Assembly (NCBI GenBank): GCA_027452265.1
Contig: DAIDGR010000039.1
Span: 1-47,460, forward strand
Reading direction: 5' to 3'
Origin: Caulobacteraceae bacterium
Lineage (GTDB): Bacteria > Pseudomonadota > Alphaproteobacteria > Caulobacterales > Caulobacteraceae
DNA: 47,460 bases
Of the stretch, positions 8,967 through 17,851 are shown piece by piece (position 1 is the stretch's first letter; every line of letters begins with the position of its first letter). The notes under the pieces are model-generated. The model was not told where the DNA came from. It saw nothing but the letters and a program-made list of their open reading frames with translations, and made no database searches. Position numbers and translations under genes: made by a program.

Positions 8967-9158
8967 CGCGTCACTCCCCCCAAAGGTCCGGGCGCAAGCA
9001 TGGCACGGCAGGCCGGGCGAGGCGAACCCGCCCGATGGGGGGCTGTCTGGGAGGGTGGTGGCCGCACGGCGCTTCCTCTTGCCCCCCCGTCGCGGCTAGA
9101 TGAGGCGGGGGCGCCGGTCGTGACGCCCGCCGCAGGGGAAGAGGCCGCCGCCGCGCGC

Positions 9159-10865
9159 ATGCCACTCGCCGAATCTCAGAATGAGCCCGCCGCCGAGGGG
9201 CGTGCGCCCCAGATTCTGGCGTCGCAGACCTTGGCGGACGAAGCGCGTGCGCAGGAGGCGCAGGGCCGGCCCGATCTCGCGGCGCGGACCTGGCTTCAGG
9301 CGCTCGACGCCGCCCCGGACGACGACTCCCTGCTGGCCGAGGCGGTCGCCGCCCTCAGACGCCAGTCGCGCTTCGTCGAGGCGTTCGAGGCCTGCGCCCG
9401 GGCGATGGCCGCCGATCCCCCCTCGTCCCTCGCCTATCAGCTTGGCGCCGAGATCGCCTTCAACCATCTGAACGATCCGGATGCCGCCGCCGAGGCGCTG
9501 GCCCGCGGCGTGGCCCGCTTTCCGCGCGATCCTGGCCTCGTCTCCATGGCGGCCCAGGCCGCCTTTTTCCGCGAGGATTTCGCCCTCGCCCGCGATCTCG
9601 CCCGCCAGGCCCTTGAGACAGCCTCGACGCCCCTGGCGGCGCGGATCCTTCAGACCCTCCTGGCCGATCACGAGGGCGCCCTGACCCTGGCCCTTGAGGC
9701 GCTGGAGCGATCCCCGGACGATGGCGACATGTGGCTCACCGCCGGGCTTGCGGCGCACCAGCTGGGCCGGCTTTCGGAGGCCGGCGCCTGCTATGATCGG
9801 GCCGAAGCCCTGTCCCCAGGCCGCGCTGACCTGACCTATCCCCGGGCCGATGCCGCCATGCTTTTGGGCGACCACGCGCGCGCCTGGCGGGTGTTCGAGG
9901 CCCTGGCCTCCGAGGCGGTGATCGCGGACGCCGCGCAGCGCTTACCGCACTTTGGCGCCTATTGGCGCGGCGAGCCCCTGGACGGAAAGAAGATCCTGGT
10001 TCTCAGCCATGTGGGGCTGGGCGACAGCCTGATGTACGCGCGCTATGCCCAGGCCCTGAAGGCCCACGGCGCGGCCAAGGTGACCTGGTGCCCGGCGCCG
10101 GCCCTGACGCGCCTCTTCGCCGGAGTCGCGGGGGTGGATGAGGTTCTGGCGGCTCAGCCCATGTCGCCCGACGACACGCCCTCGGCGCCGTTCGACCACT
10201 GGATCTTCGAGATCGGCCTGCCGCCGCGATTTGGCGCCGCCGAGGGTCTGATCCTCGACCCCGGCGAGGGCTATCTCCGCCTGCCGGATGATCTGACCCC
10301 GCCTGGACTTGGATCGCCGGGCCAGGCGCCTCGGGACCTGACCCTGCCGCCGCTCGACGACGCCCGGCTTCAGGTGGGGATCTGCTGGTCCTGCGCCCCG
10401 ACGCACTATTCGCGCGACGCCCGGCTTCTGCAGCCCGAAGACCTGCGCCCCCTGGCGGCCCTTGGCGATGTGACCTGGCATGTCTTGCAACGGCGTCCGC
10501 GCCCGGCGGATTTCGAGGCGCGCAGCGGGCTGATTCTGACCGACAGCTCCGGCCAATGGGCCGATATGGCCGACACCGCGCGCTTCGCCGCGCGGCTGGA
10601 TCTCTGCCTCTCGATCGACTCCGCCCCGGCCCACCTGGCGGGCGCGCTTGGCCTGCCCACGTGGGTCATGATTCCCGAGCCGCCGGAATGGCGTTGGGGA
10701 CGCGCGGGCGAGGCCTCGCCCTGGTACCCCCGCACGCGGATCTTCCGGCAGAGCCGGTCGCGCGACTGGCTTGGCGTGGCCACCAAGGTCGCGCGGGCGC
10801 TCGATGCGGCGCGAGGGTCCCTGCGGGCCGCGCGCCTGGCGCGGGTCCCGGCCCGAGCCGACTGA
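9159..10865 (+). CDS. TPR protein with GT9-like glycosyltransferase domain (copy 1)
   Basis: 568 residues. The N-terminal half is a tetratricopeptide array (paired helices, for example RPDLAARTWLQALDAAPDD and GRLSEAGACYDRAEALSPG). The C-terminal half, from about residue 270, resembles GT-B family 9 (ADP-heptose) transferases: RILVL-like KKILVLSHVGLGDSLMYAR, QVGICWSCAPTHYSRDARLL, and SIDSAPAHLAGALG with the Asp (487) and His used in nucleotide-sugar binding. The SPWYPRTRIFRQ ending is typical of TPR-linked members, which modify surface glycans or proteins, probably from the cytosol. The start is uncertain: GTG at 9120 has a better-spaced G-rich site (GAGGCGGGGG), whereas the ATG at 9159 is far from one. 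The stop is 3 bp before a paralog. Confidence 0.85.
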   Translation: MPLAESQNEPAAEGRAPQILASQTLADEARAQEAQGRPDLAARTWLQALDAAPDDDSLLAEAVAALRRQSRFVEAFEACARAMAADPPSSLAYQLGAEIAFNHLNDPDAAAEALARGVARFPRDPGLVSMAAQAAFFREDFALARDLARQALETASTPLAARILQTLLADHEGALTLALEALERSPDDGDMWLTAGLAAHQLGRLSEAGACYDRAEALSPGRADLTYPRADAAMLLGDHARAWRVFEALASEAVIADAAQRLPHFGAYWRGEPLDGKKILVLSHVGLGDSLMYARYAQALKAHGAAKVTWCPAPALTRLFAGVAGVDEVLAAQPMSPDDTPSAPFDHWIFEIGLPPRFGAAEGLILDPGEGYLRLPDDLTPPGLGSPGQAPRDLTLPPLDDARLQVGICWSCAPTHYSRDARLLQPEDLRPLAALGDVTWHVLQRRPRPADFEARSGLILTDSSGQWADMADTARFAARLDLCLSIDSAPAHLAGALGLPTWVMIPEPPEWRWGRAGEASPWYPRTRIFRQSRSRDWLGVATKVARALDAARGSLRAARLARVPARAD

Positions 10866-10868
10866 GCC

Positions 10869-12386
10869 GTGGCGGACGTGGTGAGCGGGGCGGAGGGGGC
10901 GCAGGACGACGAGGACGCCCTGGGCGCGCGGGTGGCGAGCCTGCGTGGCGCCGGTCAGGCGCGGGCGGCATGGGAGGCCTGCATGACCGTGATCGCGACG
11001 GGCGCAGGTTCATCCTTTCCCTATCGCCTCGCCGCGGAGATCGCCTTCAACGACCTGAACGACGCGCAGGGCGCGGCCGACATTCTCAATCAGGCCGTGG
11101 CGCGGTTTCCCGACGACGCCGAGGCCGGCTGGATGGCGGGGCTGGTCGCGTTCCAGCGCCTGGACCTCGACGCCGCGCGCCGCTTTGGCGAACAGGCCCT
11201 GGCGACAGCGGCGCCGCGTCTGGCCCTGCGCATCCGCCAAAGCGTTCTGGGCGACTATGCCGGGGCCCTGGCCCTGGCCGAGCCCCTGCTCGCGGCCAAC
11301 CCCGAGGACATTGATCTTCTGATCCAGGCAGGCCTTTGCGCCCATCTGAGCGGCGATCTGGCGAGCGCCGAGGCCTTTTACGAGCGGGCGCGGCGGGTCG
11401 ACCCGGACCGCGGAGACATCATCTACCCCCTGGCCGACGTCATGATGCTGCAGGGCCGCCCCGGCCCTGCCTGGACCCTTCTGCAATCGCTCACCACGCC
11501 GGGCCTTGTCGCCAGCCACGAGGCGCACTGGCCGCATCTGGGCCGCTATTGGCGGGGCGAGCCGCTGGCGGGGCGGCGGATCCTGGTTCTGAGCCGCCTG
11601 GGCCTGGGCGACGCGCTGATGTACGGCCGCTATGCCGCACGCCTGAAGGCAGCGGGCGCCTTTGTCGCCTGGGCCCCGCCCGCCCCCCTCGCCCGCCTGT
11701 TCAAGGGCCTGACCGGCCTCGACGCGGTGGTGGAGGACATCGGCGCGCCCCAGGATGCGCCCTTCGATCACTGGGTGCACGACCTCGACCTGCCGGCCCG
11801 GTTCGGCGCGTCTGACGGTCGCATCGAGGATCCAGGGAGCGGCTATCTCACCCTGCCGAGGGACGCGCAGCGCCCGGGCCTCACCCTCCCCGACCCCGAC
11901 ACGGACCGGTTGCAGGTCGGCCTGTGTTGGACGACCACCCCCTCACACTTCAGCCGCGACACGCGCCTTCTGGCGCCCGAGGATCTCGCGCCCCTGGCCG
12001 CTTTGGAAGGGGTCGACTGGCATGTGCTGCAGCAGCGCCCGATCCCGACGGACTTTACCGCCCGCAGCGGTCTTGAGCCCAAGGACACCTCGCACGAGTG
12101 GAGGGATCTCGCCGACACCGCGGCTTTCGTGATGAACCTCGACTTGGTCATCTCGATCTGCTCGGCTCCGGTGCACCTCGCCGGCGCCCTGGGACGGCCG
12201 GTCTGGGCCCTGATCGCCTCGCCCCCGGAATGGCGCTGGGGCCGCCAGGGCGAGACCTCGCCCTGGTACCCTGCGACCCGGATCTTCCGTCAGCCGCGCC
12301 CGCGCGACTGGCGCGCGGTCACCCGCGCCGTCGCGGACGCGATCCGCGCCCAGCACGGGGCCCTGAAGTCAGGGAGAAGGGCCTAA
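10869..12386 (+). CDS. TPR protein with GT9-like glycosyltransferase domain (copy 2)
   Basis: 505 residues, clearly a tandem paralog of the preceding gene: shared segments include AAEIAFN.LND, YWRGEPL, VLS..GLGD.LMY.RYA, FDHW and SPPEWRWGR.GE.SPWYP.TRIFRQ. It has one fewer N-terminal TPR. The GTG start at 10869 is 3 bp after the previous stop, so both are almost certainly one transcript. The nucleotide-sugar motif reads SICSAPVHLAGALG: Cys431 replaces the Asp found in copy 1 (and usual in the family), while the His is kept. This could change donor use or mark a non-catalytic partner. The stop TAA overlaps the convergent rluC-like stop by 3 of its bases (CTAA, 12383-12386). Confidence 0.85.
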   Translation: MADVVSGAEGAQDDEDALGARVASLRGAGQARAAWEACMTVIATGAGSSFPYRLAAEIAFNDLNDAQGAADILNQAVARFPDDAEAGWMAGLVAFQRLDLDAARRFGEQALATAAPRLALRIRQSVLGDYAGALALAEPLLAANPEDIDLLIQAGLCAHLSGDLASAEAFYERARRVDPDRGDIIYPLADVMMLQGRPGPAWTLLQSLTTPGLVASHEAHWPHLGRYWRGEPLAGRRILVLSRLGLGDALMYGRYAARLKAAGAFVAWAPPAPLARLFKGLTGLDAVVEDIGAPQDAPFDHWVHDLDLPARFGASDGRIEDPGSGYLTLPRDAQRPGLTLPDPDTDRLQVGLCWTTTPSHFSRDTRLLAPEDLAPLAALEGVDWHVLQQRPIPTDFTARSGLEPKDTSHEWRDLADTAAFVMNLDLVISICSAPVHLAGALGRPVWALIASPPEWRWGRQGETSPWYPATRIFRQPRPRDWRAVTRAVADAIRAQHGALKSGRRA

Positions 12387-13336
12387 AGGGCCTCCGAAAG
12401 CTCGAAGCCGAAGCGGGCGAATCCGGCCTTCATTTCCGGGCTCAGAGGCGCCTCGATATCGATCATGCCGCCCGAGGGGTGAGGCGTGCGCAAACGCCGC
12501 GCATGGAGTTGTAGCTTCAGGTCCGCCGCCGCCGCGACCGCCGCCTCGGTGCGATATTTCGGATCGCCCAGAATGGGATGGCCGATCGCCAGGAGGTGGG
12601 CGCGAAGCTGGTGGGTGCGTCCCGTGAGCGGTTGAAGCTCCAGCCAGGCGGCGCGAGGCCCGGCCCGCGAGAGGGTGCGATAGAGCGTCGTCGCCGGCCG
12701 GCCATGGGGATCCTTCGGCGTGGTCGGAACCATGCGCTCGCGGTCGTCGACCCCGACCTTCGCCAAGGCCAGCTCGATGCGGCCCTCGGCGGGCTTGGGG
12801 TTGCCCTCCACCAGGGCCCAGTAGGTCTTTTCCGCGCGCCGCCGCGCAAACCCTCCCGCAAGGAAGGCGGCCGCATCCGGCGTCTTGGCCAGGAGCAGCA
12901 CGCCCGAGGTGTCGCGATCCAGCCGATGGGTCAAACGCGGCCGTCGCTCATCCTCGCCCCAGGCGCTGAGCAGCCGATCGATATGGCGCGTGGTCTTGGT
13001 GCCGCCCTGAACCGCCAGGCCGGCGGGCTTGTTGAGGATCAGGACCTCGTCGTCCTCATAGATCACCAGGCTATAGGCCAAGGCGCGGTCGGCGCTGGAA
13101 AGGGTCTGGCGGGCCGCAGGGGGCGGCCCCTCGGGAAGGGGCGGTACGCGGATCATGGACCCGGCGGAGAGGCGCGTATCGGCTTTCACCCGCGCCCCGT
13201 CCTGGCGGAGCTGGCCGCTGCGGGCGAGTTTCTGGATCTGGACCTGGTTGAGGTGTGGCCAGCGACGGCGCAGCCAGCGGTCGAGCCGCATACCGTCCTC
13301 CGCCGGGGCCACGGGCAGGGTGCGAACCTCGGCCAT
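12383..13336 (-). CDS. RluC/RluD-type 23S rRNA pseudouridine synthase
   Basis: 317 residues, full length for the family. It has an N-terminal S4 RNA-binding domain (about residues 12-65, GMRLDRWLRRRWPHLNQVQI) and a RluA-type catalytic domain with HRLDRDTSG at 137-145, Asp142 being the nucleophile, then LTGRTHQLRAHL and GHPILGDPKY. It would convert specific uridines to pseudouridine in 23S rRNA; RluC is the best guess but the target is not proven. The ATG at 13336 overlaps the previous TGA by one base (TGATG); a GTG one codon earlier is possible. It is the third gene of rarA-rluA-type-rluC-type and ends against the TPR-glycosyltransferase stop. Confidence 0.88.
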   Translation of the reverse strand: MAEVRTLPVAPAEDGMRLDRWLRRRWPHLNQVQIQKLARSGQLRQDGARVKADTRLSAGSMIRVPPLPEGPPPAARQTLSSADRALAYSLVIYEDDEVLILNKPAGLAVQGGTKTTRHIDRLLSAWGEDERRPRLTHRLDRDTSGVLLLAKTPDAAAFLAGGFARRRAEKTYWALVEGNPKPAEGRIELALAKVGVDDRERMVPTTPKDPHGRPATTLYRTLSRAGPRAAWLELQPLTGRTHQLRAHLLAIGHPILGDPKYRTEAAVAAAADLKLQLHARRLRTPHPSGGMIDIEAPLSPEMKAGFARFGFELSEAL

Positions 13337-14094
13337 CACACCGACTCCAGGTCGAGCGGCGCCGCGAGGCCCAGACGTGTGGCCAGGGCGCGGAAATCGA
13401 TCGGCGGAGGCGCCTCGATCCGCGTCGGCGCCCCGCCCTCAGGATGCGGAAACACCAGGGCGCGGGCATGGAGCATCAGGCGCGCCACCGCCTCGCCCTC
13501 GATCGCCAGGGCCCCGCCGTAGCGCGCGTCGCCCAGGATCGGCCGACCGATATGGGCCAGGTGGACACGGATCTGGTGCATCCGGCCCGTCCGGGGTTCA
13601 AGCTCCAGAAGCGCCGCCGCCTCGCCGGCGGCCAGGGTGCGATAGGTCGTCTCCGCCGCCTTCGCCTCAGGGTGATCGTCCGGAGCGACGAGGACGCGAG
13701 AGTCCCGGCCGATATCCTCGCGCCGCAGGGCCGCCCGCACGATCCCTTGCCGGGGATCGGGCGCCCCGCCGCCCACGATGGCGAGATAGGTCTTACGGAC
13801 CCGCCGGGCCATCATCGCCTTTCCCAGATAGGCCGCCGCAGGCTGTGAGCGCGCCGCCAAGAGGACGCCGGAGGTATCCCGATCCAGCCGATGCACGAGG
13901 CGCGGGCGGGAGCCGCTGGGCTTGGCGAAGGCGGCGAGCAACTCGTCCAGGGTGTTCACGTCGATCCGTCCACCCTGACTGGAAATGCCCGAGGGCTTGT
14001 TGAGCGCCAGGAGTTGGGCGTCCTTATGGATGACGAGGCCGGTGACGAAGGCGACCTCCTCGGGGCTGAGAGACTGCGGTTTGGTGCGGGGCAT
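13336..14094 (-). CDS. RluA-family pseudouridine synthase lacking the S4 domain
   Basis: 252 residues. The catalytic domain matches the neighbouring enzyme: LALNKPSGISSQGG (30-43), VHRLDRDTSG with Asp73, EPRTGRMHQIRVHLAHIGRPILGD and LMLHARALVFPHP. There is no N-terminal S4 domain, so it belongs with the short RluA type, which can act on rRNA or tRNA. The ATG at 14094 ([16 protein letters not shown]) overlaps the rarA TGA by one base; a longer start at 14157 inside rarA is unlikely. Two family members side by side suggests an old duplication with loss of S4 in one copy. The target base cannot be read from sequence. Confidence 0.87.
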   Translation of the reverse strand: MPRTKPQSLSPEEVAFVTGLVIHKDAQLLALNKPSGISSQGGRIDVNTLDELLAAFAKPSGSRPRLVHRLDRDTSGVLLAARSQPAAAYLGKAMMARRVRKTYLAIVGGGAPDPRQGIVRAALRREDIGRDSRVLVAPDDHPEAKAAETTYRTLAAGEAAALLELEPRTGRMHQIRVHLAHIGRPILGDARYGGALAIEGEAVARLMLHARALVFPHPEGGAPTRIEAPPPIDFRALATRLGLAAPLDLESV

Positions 14095-15428
14095 CAGGCC
14101 TCGGCCCCTTCCCTGTCGCCCGTCATTCCGGCCGGGCGGCCGCGCAGCGCCGCCCAACGATCCAGCCGCACGCGCACCTCGCCCTCGGCCCCCTCGCCGC
14201 GAGGGGCGTAAAGCCGGCGCCGCGCCATGCCGTCGGGAAAATAGGACTGGCCAGAGAACCCCTCGGGCGTGTCGGGGTCGTAGACATAGTCGCGGCCATA
14301 GCCCAGTTCCTTCATCAGCCGGGTCGGGGCGTTGAGGATGTGGGCCGGCGGGTTGAGCGAGCCGGTCTCCCGCGCCAGGGCCATGGCCGCGCCAAAGGCC
14401 TTGTACACGGCGACGGATTTGGGCGCGCAGGCCAGATGCACGCAGGCCTGGGCCAGGGCCAGCTCGCCCTCCGGACTGCCGAGAGCCTCATAGGCGTCGC
14501 GGGCCGCCAGGGTCAGGGGCAAGGCCGTGGGATCGGCGCCGCCGATATCCTCGCTGGCCATGCGGATCAGGCGCCGGGCGATGAACAGCGGGTCCTCGCC
14601 CCCGGCGAGCATGCGCGCCAGCCAGTAGAGGGCCGCGTCGGGATCGGAGCCGCGCACCGATTTGTGCAGGGCGGAAATGAGGTTGTAGTGCCCCTCGCGA
14701 CCCTTGTCGTAGGCGGGGCTGCGCGTCTGCATCACCTGGGTAAGACCCGCCACCGAGAGCGGCGCGGCCGGCGCCAGGGTGTAGAGCGCCTCAACCAGGG
14801 TCAGCAGATAGCGTCCGTCGCCGTCGGCCATGGCGATCAGAGCCTCCCGCGCCGCCGCCTCCAGGGGCAGGGCCCGGCCCTCGCCGGCTTCCGCCCGCTC
14901 CAGAAGCCCGCCCAGGGCCTCCGCGTCGAGGCGGCGCAGGACGAAAACCTGGCAGCGCGAGAGCAGCGCACCGTTCAGCTCGAAGGACGGATTCTCGGTG
15001 GTCGCCCCGATCAGGGTGACGTCGCCGGATTCGACATAGGGCAGAAAGCCGTCCTGCTGAGCGCGATTGAAGCGATGGATCTCGTCGACGAACAGCAGGG
15101 TCGCGCGGCCCTGAGCGCGGCGCGCGCGGGCCGCATCGAAGGCCTTGCGCAGATCCGCCACGCCGGAAAACACGGCCGAAAGCTGGGCGAAGTCATAGCC
15201 CGCCTGGTCCGCCAGGAGCCGCGCGATGGTCGTCTTGCCGGTCCCCGGCGGTCCCCAGAGAACCATGGAGGTCAGCCGTCCGGCGGCGGCCATGCGTGCA
15301 ATGGGCCCGTCCGGGCCCAGAAGATGATCCTGGCCCACCACCTCCGATAGCGCGCGCGGACGCAGGCGCTCGGCCAAGGGGCGTGGCTGGGCCGGACCAA
15401 GGCCGGCAGACTCAAAGAGGTCGTTCAT
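14094..15428 (-). CDS. rarA: Replication-associated recombination protein A (AAA+ ATPase)
   Basis: 444 residues, normal for RarA/MgsA. It acts at stalled replication forks and single-stranded DNA ends, related to clamp-loader ATPases. Walker [10 protein letters not shown] begins at residue 59, Walker [10 protein letters not shown] is at 111-119, sensor 1 is [12 protein letters not shown], and the C-terminal tetramer region includes [35 protein letters not shown], highly conserved in the family (described here in parts). The closing [11 protein letters not shown]-like segment and YDPD.P.GFSGQ.YFPD are also typical. It is first in the operon with the two pseudouridine synthases (one-base overlaps) and divergent from the MerR gene, 111 bp apart. 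Confidence 0.93.
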   Translation of the reverse strand: MNDLFESAGLGPAQPRPLAERLRPRALSEVVGQDHLLGPDGPIARMAAAGRLTSMVLWGPPGTGKTTIARLLADQAGYDFAQLSAVFSGVADLRKAFDAARARRAQGRATLLFVDEIHRFNRAQQDGFLPYVESGDVTLIGATTENPSFELNGALLSRCQVFVLRRLDAEALGGLLERAEAGEGRALPLEAAAREALIAMADGDGRYLLTLVEALYTLAPAAPLSVAGLTQVMQTRSPAYDKGREGHYNLISALHKSVRGSDPDAALYWLARMLAGGEDPLFIARRLIRMASEDIGGADPTALPLTLAARDAYEALGSPEGELALAQACVHLACAPKSVAVYKAFGAAMALARETGSLNPPAHILNAPTRLMKELGYGRDYVYDPDTPEGFSGQSYFPDGMARRRLYAPRGEGAEGEVRVRLDRWAALRGRPAGMTGDREGAEA

Positions 15429-15482
15429 ACGCCCTTGAGCTTATCAGAGCCGCCTTGCCCGGTGGGGCGCGATTTTTGCCGC

Positions 15483-15513
15483 TTGACCTGGACCCAGGGG
15501 CCGGCCCGATCAC
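15483..15513 (+). promoter_or_regulatory. Possible MerR-type promoter/operator
   Basis: TTGACC (15483-15488) is followed by the palindrome CCTGG-AC-CCAGG (15487-15498) and, with a 19-bp spacer, a weak GATCAC (15508-15513). A dyad lying inside an over-long spacer is the usual architecture of promoters controlled by MerR proteins, and the MerR start is at 15540. Autoregulation is inferred; the -10 match is poor. Confidence 0.4.
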
Positions 15514-15539
15514 CGTGCGGTCGCAAGTTGAGGATGGCG

Positions 15540-16346
15540 ATGAGCGAGACTTGGCATCTGGCGGGAGAGATGGCGCGGCGCCTGGGCGTCAGCGTCAAGG
15601 CGCTGCGGGTCTACGAACGCCAGGGCCTGGTGACGCCGCTTCGCACGGCGAACGGCTGGCGGGCCTATGGCCCCGACCAGGCCGCGCGCCTGCATCAGGT
15701 CCTCGCGCTCAAGGCCCTGGGCTTTTCCCTGTCACAGGTCGCCGCCTTGCTGAGGGGCGATCTCGCCCGTCTCGATGCGGTGCTTGCCCTGCAGGAGGAG
15801 GCCCTGAAGCTCAGGCGGGTGGAGGTGGGGCGCAGCCTCGCCCTTCTCGCCTCGGCCCGGGCCACCCTGGCGCGGCACGGCGTCCTCACCCTCGACGTCC
15901 TGACCACCCTGACCAAGGAGACCGCCGTGAACGACAAGCTGAAGATGACCGATCCGGCGACGGGCGCCGTATTCAAGCCCCTGATCGACCAGCACTTCTC
16001 GAAGGCCGACCAGGACAAAGCCGCCGCCCGGCAGGCTGAGGTCGTCGATCCCGCGGGCTATGACATGGCGGCTATCGGCGCGGAGTGGGAGGCCCTCTTC
16101 GTCGAGGCCAAGACCCTCTACGCGCGCGGCGACGAGACCTCGCCCCGCGCCCAGGAGCTGGCCCGGCGCTGGGGTCATCTCGTGGCGCTGTTCAGCGGCG
16201 GCGATGCGGCGATGGCGGGCAAGGCCCGCGCGGTCTGGAGCGACGCCATGGCCGATCCCGACCTTGCCCCGCGCCTCCCTGTCGGCCCGGAGATCTTCGC
16301 CTTTGTCGGCCGGATCACGGCGCGAATGGGCGCGGCGGCGGGCTGA
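15540..16346 (+). CDS. MerR-family regulator with TipAS-type ligand domain
   Basis: 268 residues. Residues 4-72 are a MerR winged helix-turn-helix (LAGEMARRLGVSVKALRVYE, then GWRAYGPDQAARLHQV), followed by the usual dimerisation helix (QEEALKLRRVEVGRSL). The C-terminal half, from about residue 140, has the helical layout of TipAS domains (EWEALFVEAKTLYARGDE, QELARRWGHLVALFSGGD), which bind thiopeptides or other drugs. The start is the ATG at 15540 because GAGG at 15530-15533 sits 6 nt ahead; the ATG at 15534 has no room. It is followed by the P450 gene 101 bp downstream on the same strand and may control it. No effector is known. Confidence 0.88.
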   Translation: MSETWHLAGEMARRLGVSVKALRVYERQGLVTPLRTANGWRAYGPDQAARLHQVLALKALGFSLSQVAALLRGDLARLDAVLALQEEALKLRRVEVGRSLALLASARATLARHGVLTLDVLTTLTKETAVNDKLKMTDPATGAVFKPLIDQHFSKADQDKAAARQAEVVDPAGYDMAAIGAEWEALFVEAKTLYARGDETSPRAQELARRWGHLVALFSGGDAAMAGKARAVWSDAMADPDLAPRLPVGPEIFAFVGRITARMGAAAG

Positions 16347-16354
16347 GCCTCCCG

Positions 16355-16366
16355 CGCACCGGTGCG
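16355..16366. repeat. 12-bp perfect palindrome between the MerR and P450 genes
   Basis: CGCACCGGTGCG lies 9 bp after the MerR stop codon and about 80 bp before the P450 start. It may be an operator for the downstream gene or part of a stem at the end of the MerR transcript; there is no T-run after it. Confidence 0.35.
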
Positions 16367-16447
16367 GAGAGACGCGCACAGCCCGACGCTTGATCTTTCC
16401 GCCCCATCGGGTCGATGCTCTTGTCCTGACCACAGGGAGAGCGCCGC

Positions 16448-17746
16448 ATGGTCGCCGCCGCCGCGAGCCGGGCCGAAGAGCGTCGCGAACTCTGGCGGCG
16501 CCGCGCCTATGAAACGCCGCTGGAGGTGCTGAACCCCGCCTGGGCCTCGGCCTTTCGCGACGACGCCCATTGGCCCTTCTTCGCCCGCCTCCGGGCGGAG
16601 GACCCGGTCCACTGGACCCCGGACAGCAATTACGGCGCCTTCTGGTCGATCACCCGCTATGACGACATCATGGCCGTGGACACGGACCACGCGAGCTTTT
16701 CCTCAGCCAAGGGCATCGGTCTGCCGCCCAAGGCGAGCGTCCTGCCGCCGGACGCCTTTCTCGAGGAGGCGGCGGAGACCCCCGCCCCGAGCTTCATCGG
16801 CATGGACCCGCCGTTGCACGATGTTCAGCGCAAGACGGTCAGCCCGGTGGTGGCCCCGGCCAATCTCGCCCTGATGGCCCCGCAGATCCGCGCGCGCGCC
16901 GGGGCGATCCTCGACTCGCTGCCGATCGGCGAGCCCTTCGACTGGGTTGACCGGGTGTCCAAGGAACTGACCACCATGACCCTGGCGACCCTGTTCGACT
17001 TTCCCTTCGAGGAGCGCCGCAAGCTGACCTTCTGGTCCGACGCGATGACCACCGCGCCGGGTGTGGGCCCGGTGGCCAGCTATGCCGAACGGCGCGCCGC
17101 TCTGGCCGACTGTAAGGCCTATTTCGTCCGGCTGTGGAACGAGCGGGTCAATGCCGAGCCAAAGGGCGATCTCATCTCCATGCTGGCCCATGGCCCGGAG
17201 ACGCGCGGCTGCACCATGGAGGAATTCTTCGCCAACGTGACCCTGCTGATCATCGGCGGCAACGACACGACGCGAAACACGCTGTCGGGCAGCGTCTACG
17301 CCCTCAACGCCTTTCCCGACCAGGAGGCGAAGCTGCGGGCCGACCCTGGCCTAATCCCGTCCATGGTGTCCGAGACGATCCGCTGGCAGACGCCTCTGGC
17401 GCATATGACGCGCTGCGCCACGCGCGATATCGCGTTTCGGGGCAAACGCATCCGAGAGGGCGACCGGGTGGTCATGTGGTACGTCTCGGGCAACCGCGAC
17501 GAGACCTCTATCGCCGAGCCTGACGCCTATCAGATCGATCGCCCACGGCCGCGTCAGCATCTGTCCTTTGGCTATGGCATCCACCGCTGTGTCGGCAACC
17601 GCCTGGCGGAGCTGCAGCTGGCCATCGCCTGGGAGGAGATCCTCAAGCGGTTCCCCGCCATTCGTCTCCTGGAAGAGCCCAAGCGGAGCTATTCGATCTT
17701 CATCAAGGGCTATGAAGAGATGAAGGTGCTGATCCCGCGCGCCTAG
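16448..17746 (+). CDS. Cytochrome P450, CYP153-like (terminal alkane/fatty-acid hydroxylase type)
   Basis: 432 residues, soluble bacterial P450. I-helix oxygen-binding GGNDTT at 270-275, ExxR at Glu309-Arg312, heme loop FGYGIHRCVG with Cys381 as the heme thiolate. Several segments are those I associate with CYP153: LDSLPIGEPFDWVDRVS, TLATLFDFPFEERRKL, RWQTPLAHMTR and VVMWYVSGNRDE. CYP153 enzymes hydroxylate the terminal carbon of medium-chain alkanes, alcohols or fatty acids, using a ferredoxin and ferredoxin reductase; neither partner is encoded in the window. A GGGAGA site precedes the ATG. Downstream on the same strand are a diiron protein, a GST and a carboxylesterase. The substrate is inferred from family only. 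Confidence 0.9.
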   Translation: MVAAAASRAEERRELWRRRAYETPLEVLNPAWASAFRDDAHWPFFARLRAEDPVHWTPDSNYGAFWSITRYDDIMAVDTDHASFSSAKGIGLPPKASVLPPDAFLEEAAETPAPSFIGMDPPLHDVQRKTVSPVVAPANLALMAPQIRARAGAILDSLPIGEPFDWVDRVSKELTTMTLATLFDFPFEERRKLTFWSDAMTTAPGVGPVASYAERRAALADCKAYFVRLWNERVNAEPKGDLISMLAHGPETRGCTMEEFFANVTLLIIGGNDTTRNTLSGSVYALNAFPDQEAKLRADPGLIPSMVSETIRWQTPLAHMTRCATRDIAFRGKRIREGDRVVMWYVSGNRDETSIAEPDAYQIDRPRPRQHLSFGYGIHRCVGNRLAELQLAIAWEEILKRFPAIRLLEEPKRSYSIFIKGYEEMKVLIPRA

Positions 17747-17851
17747 GCCGCGGTCTCCTTGTGCGGCGCCGCGTGACAGATCTCTCCAGGGGCGTATCAA
17801 TTCGCTTCAAGAGCGCCCTCCACGTCGGGAGCGCCGCCGAAGGGAGCGAAC

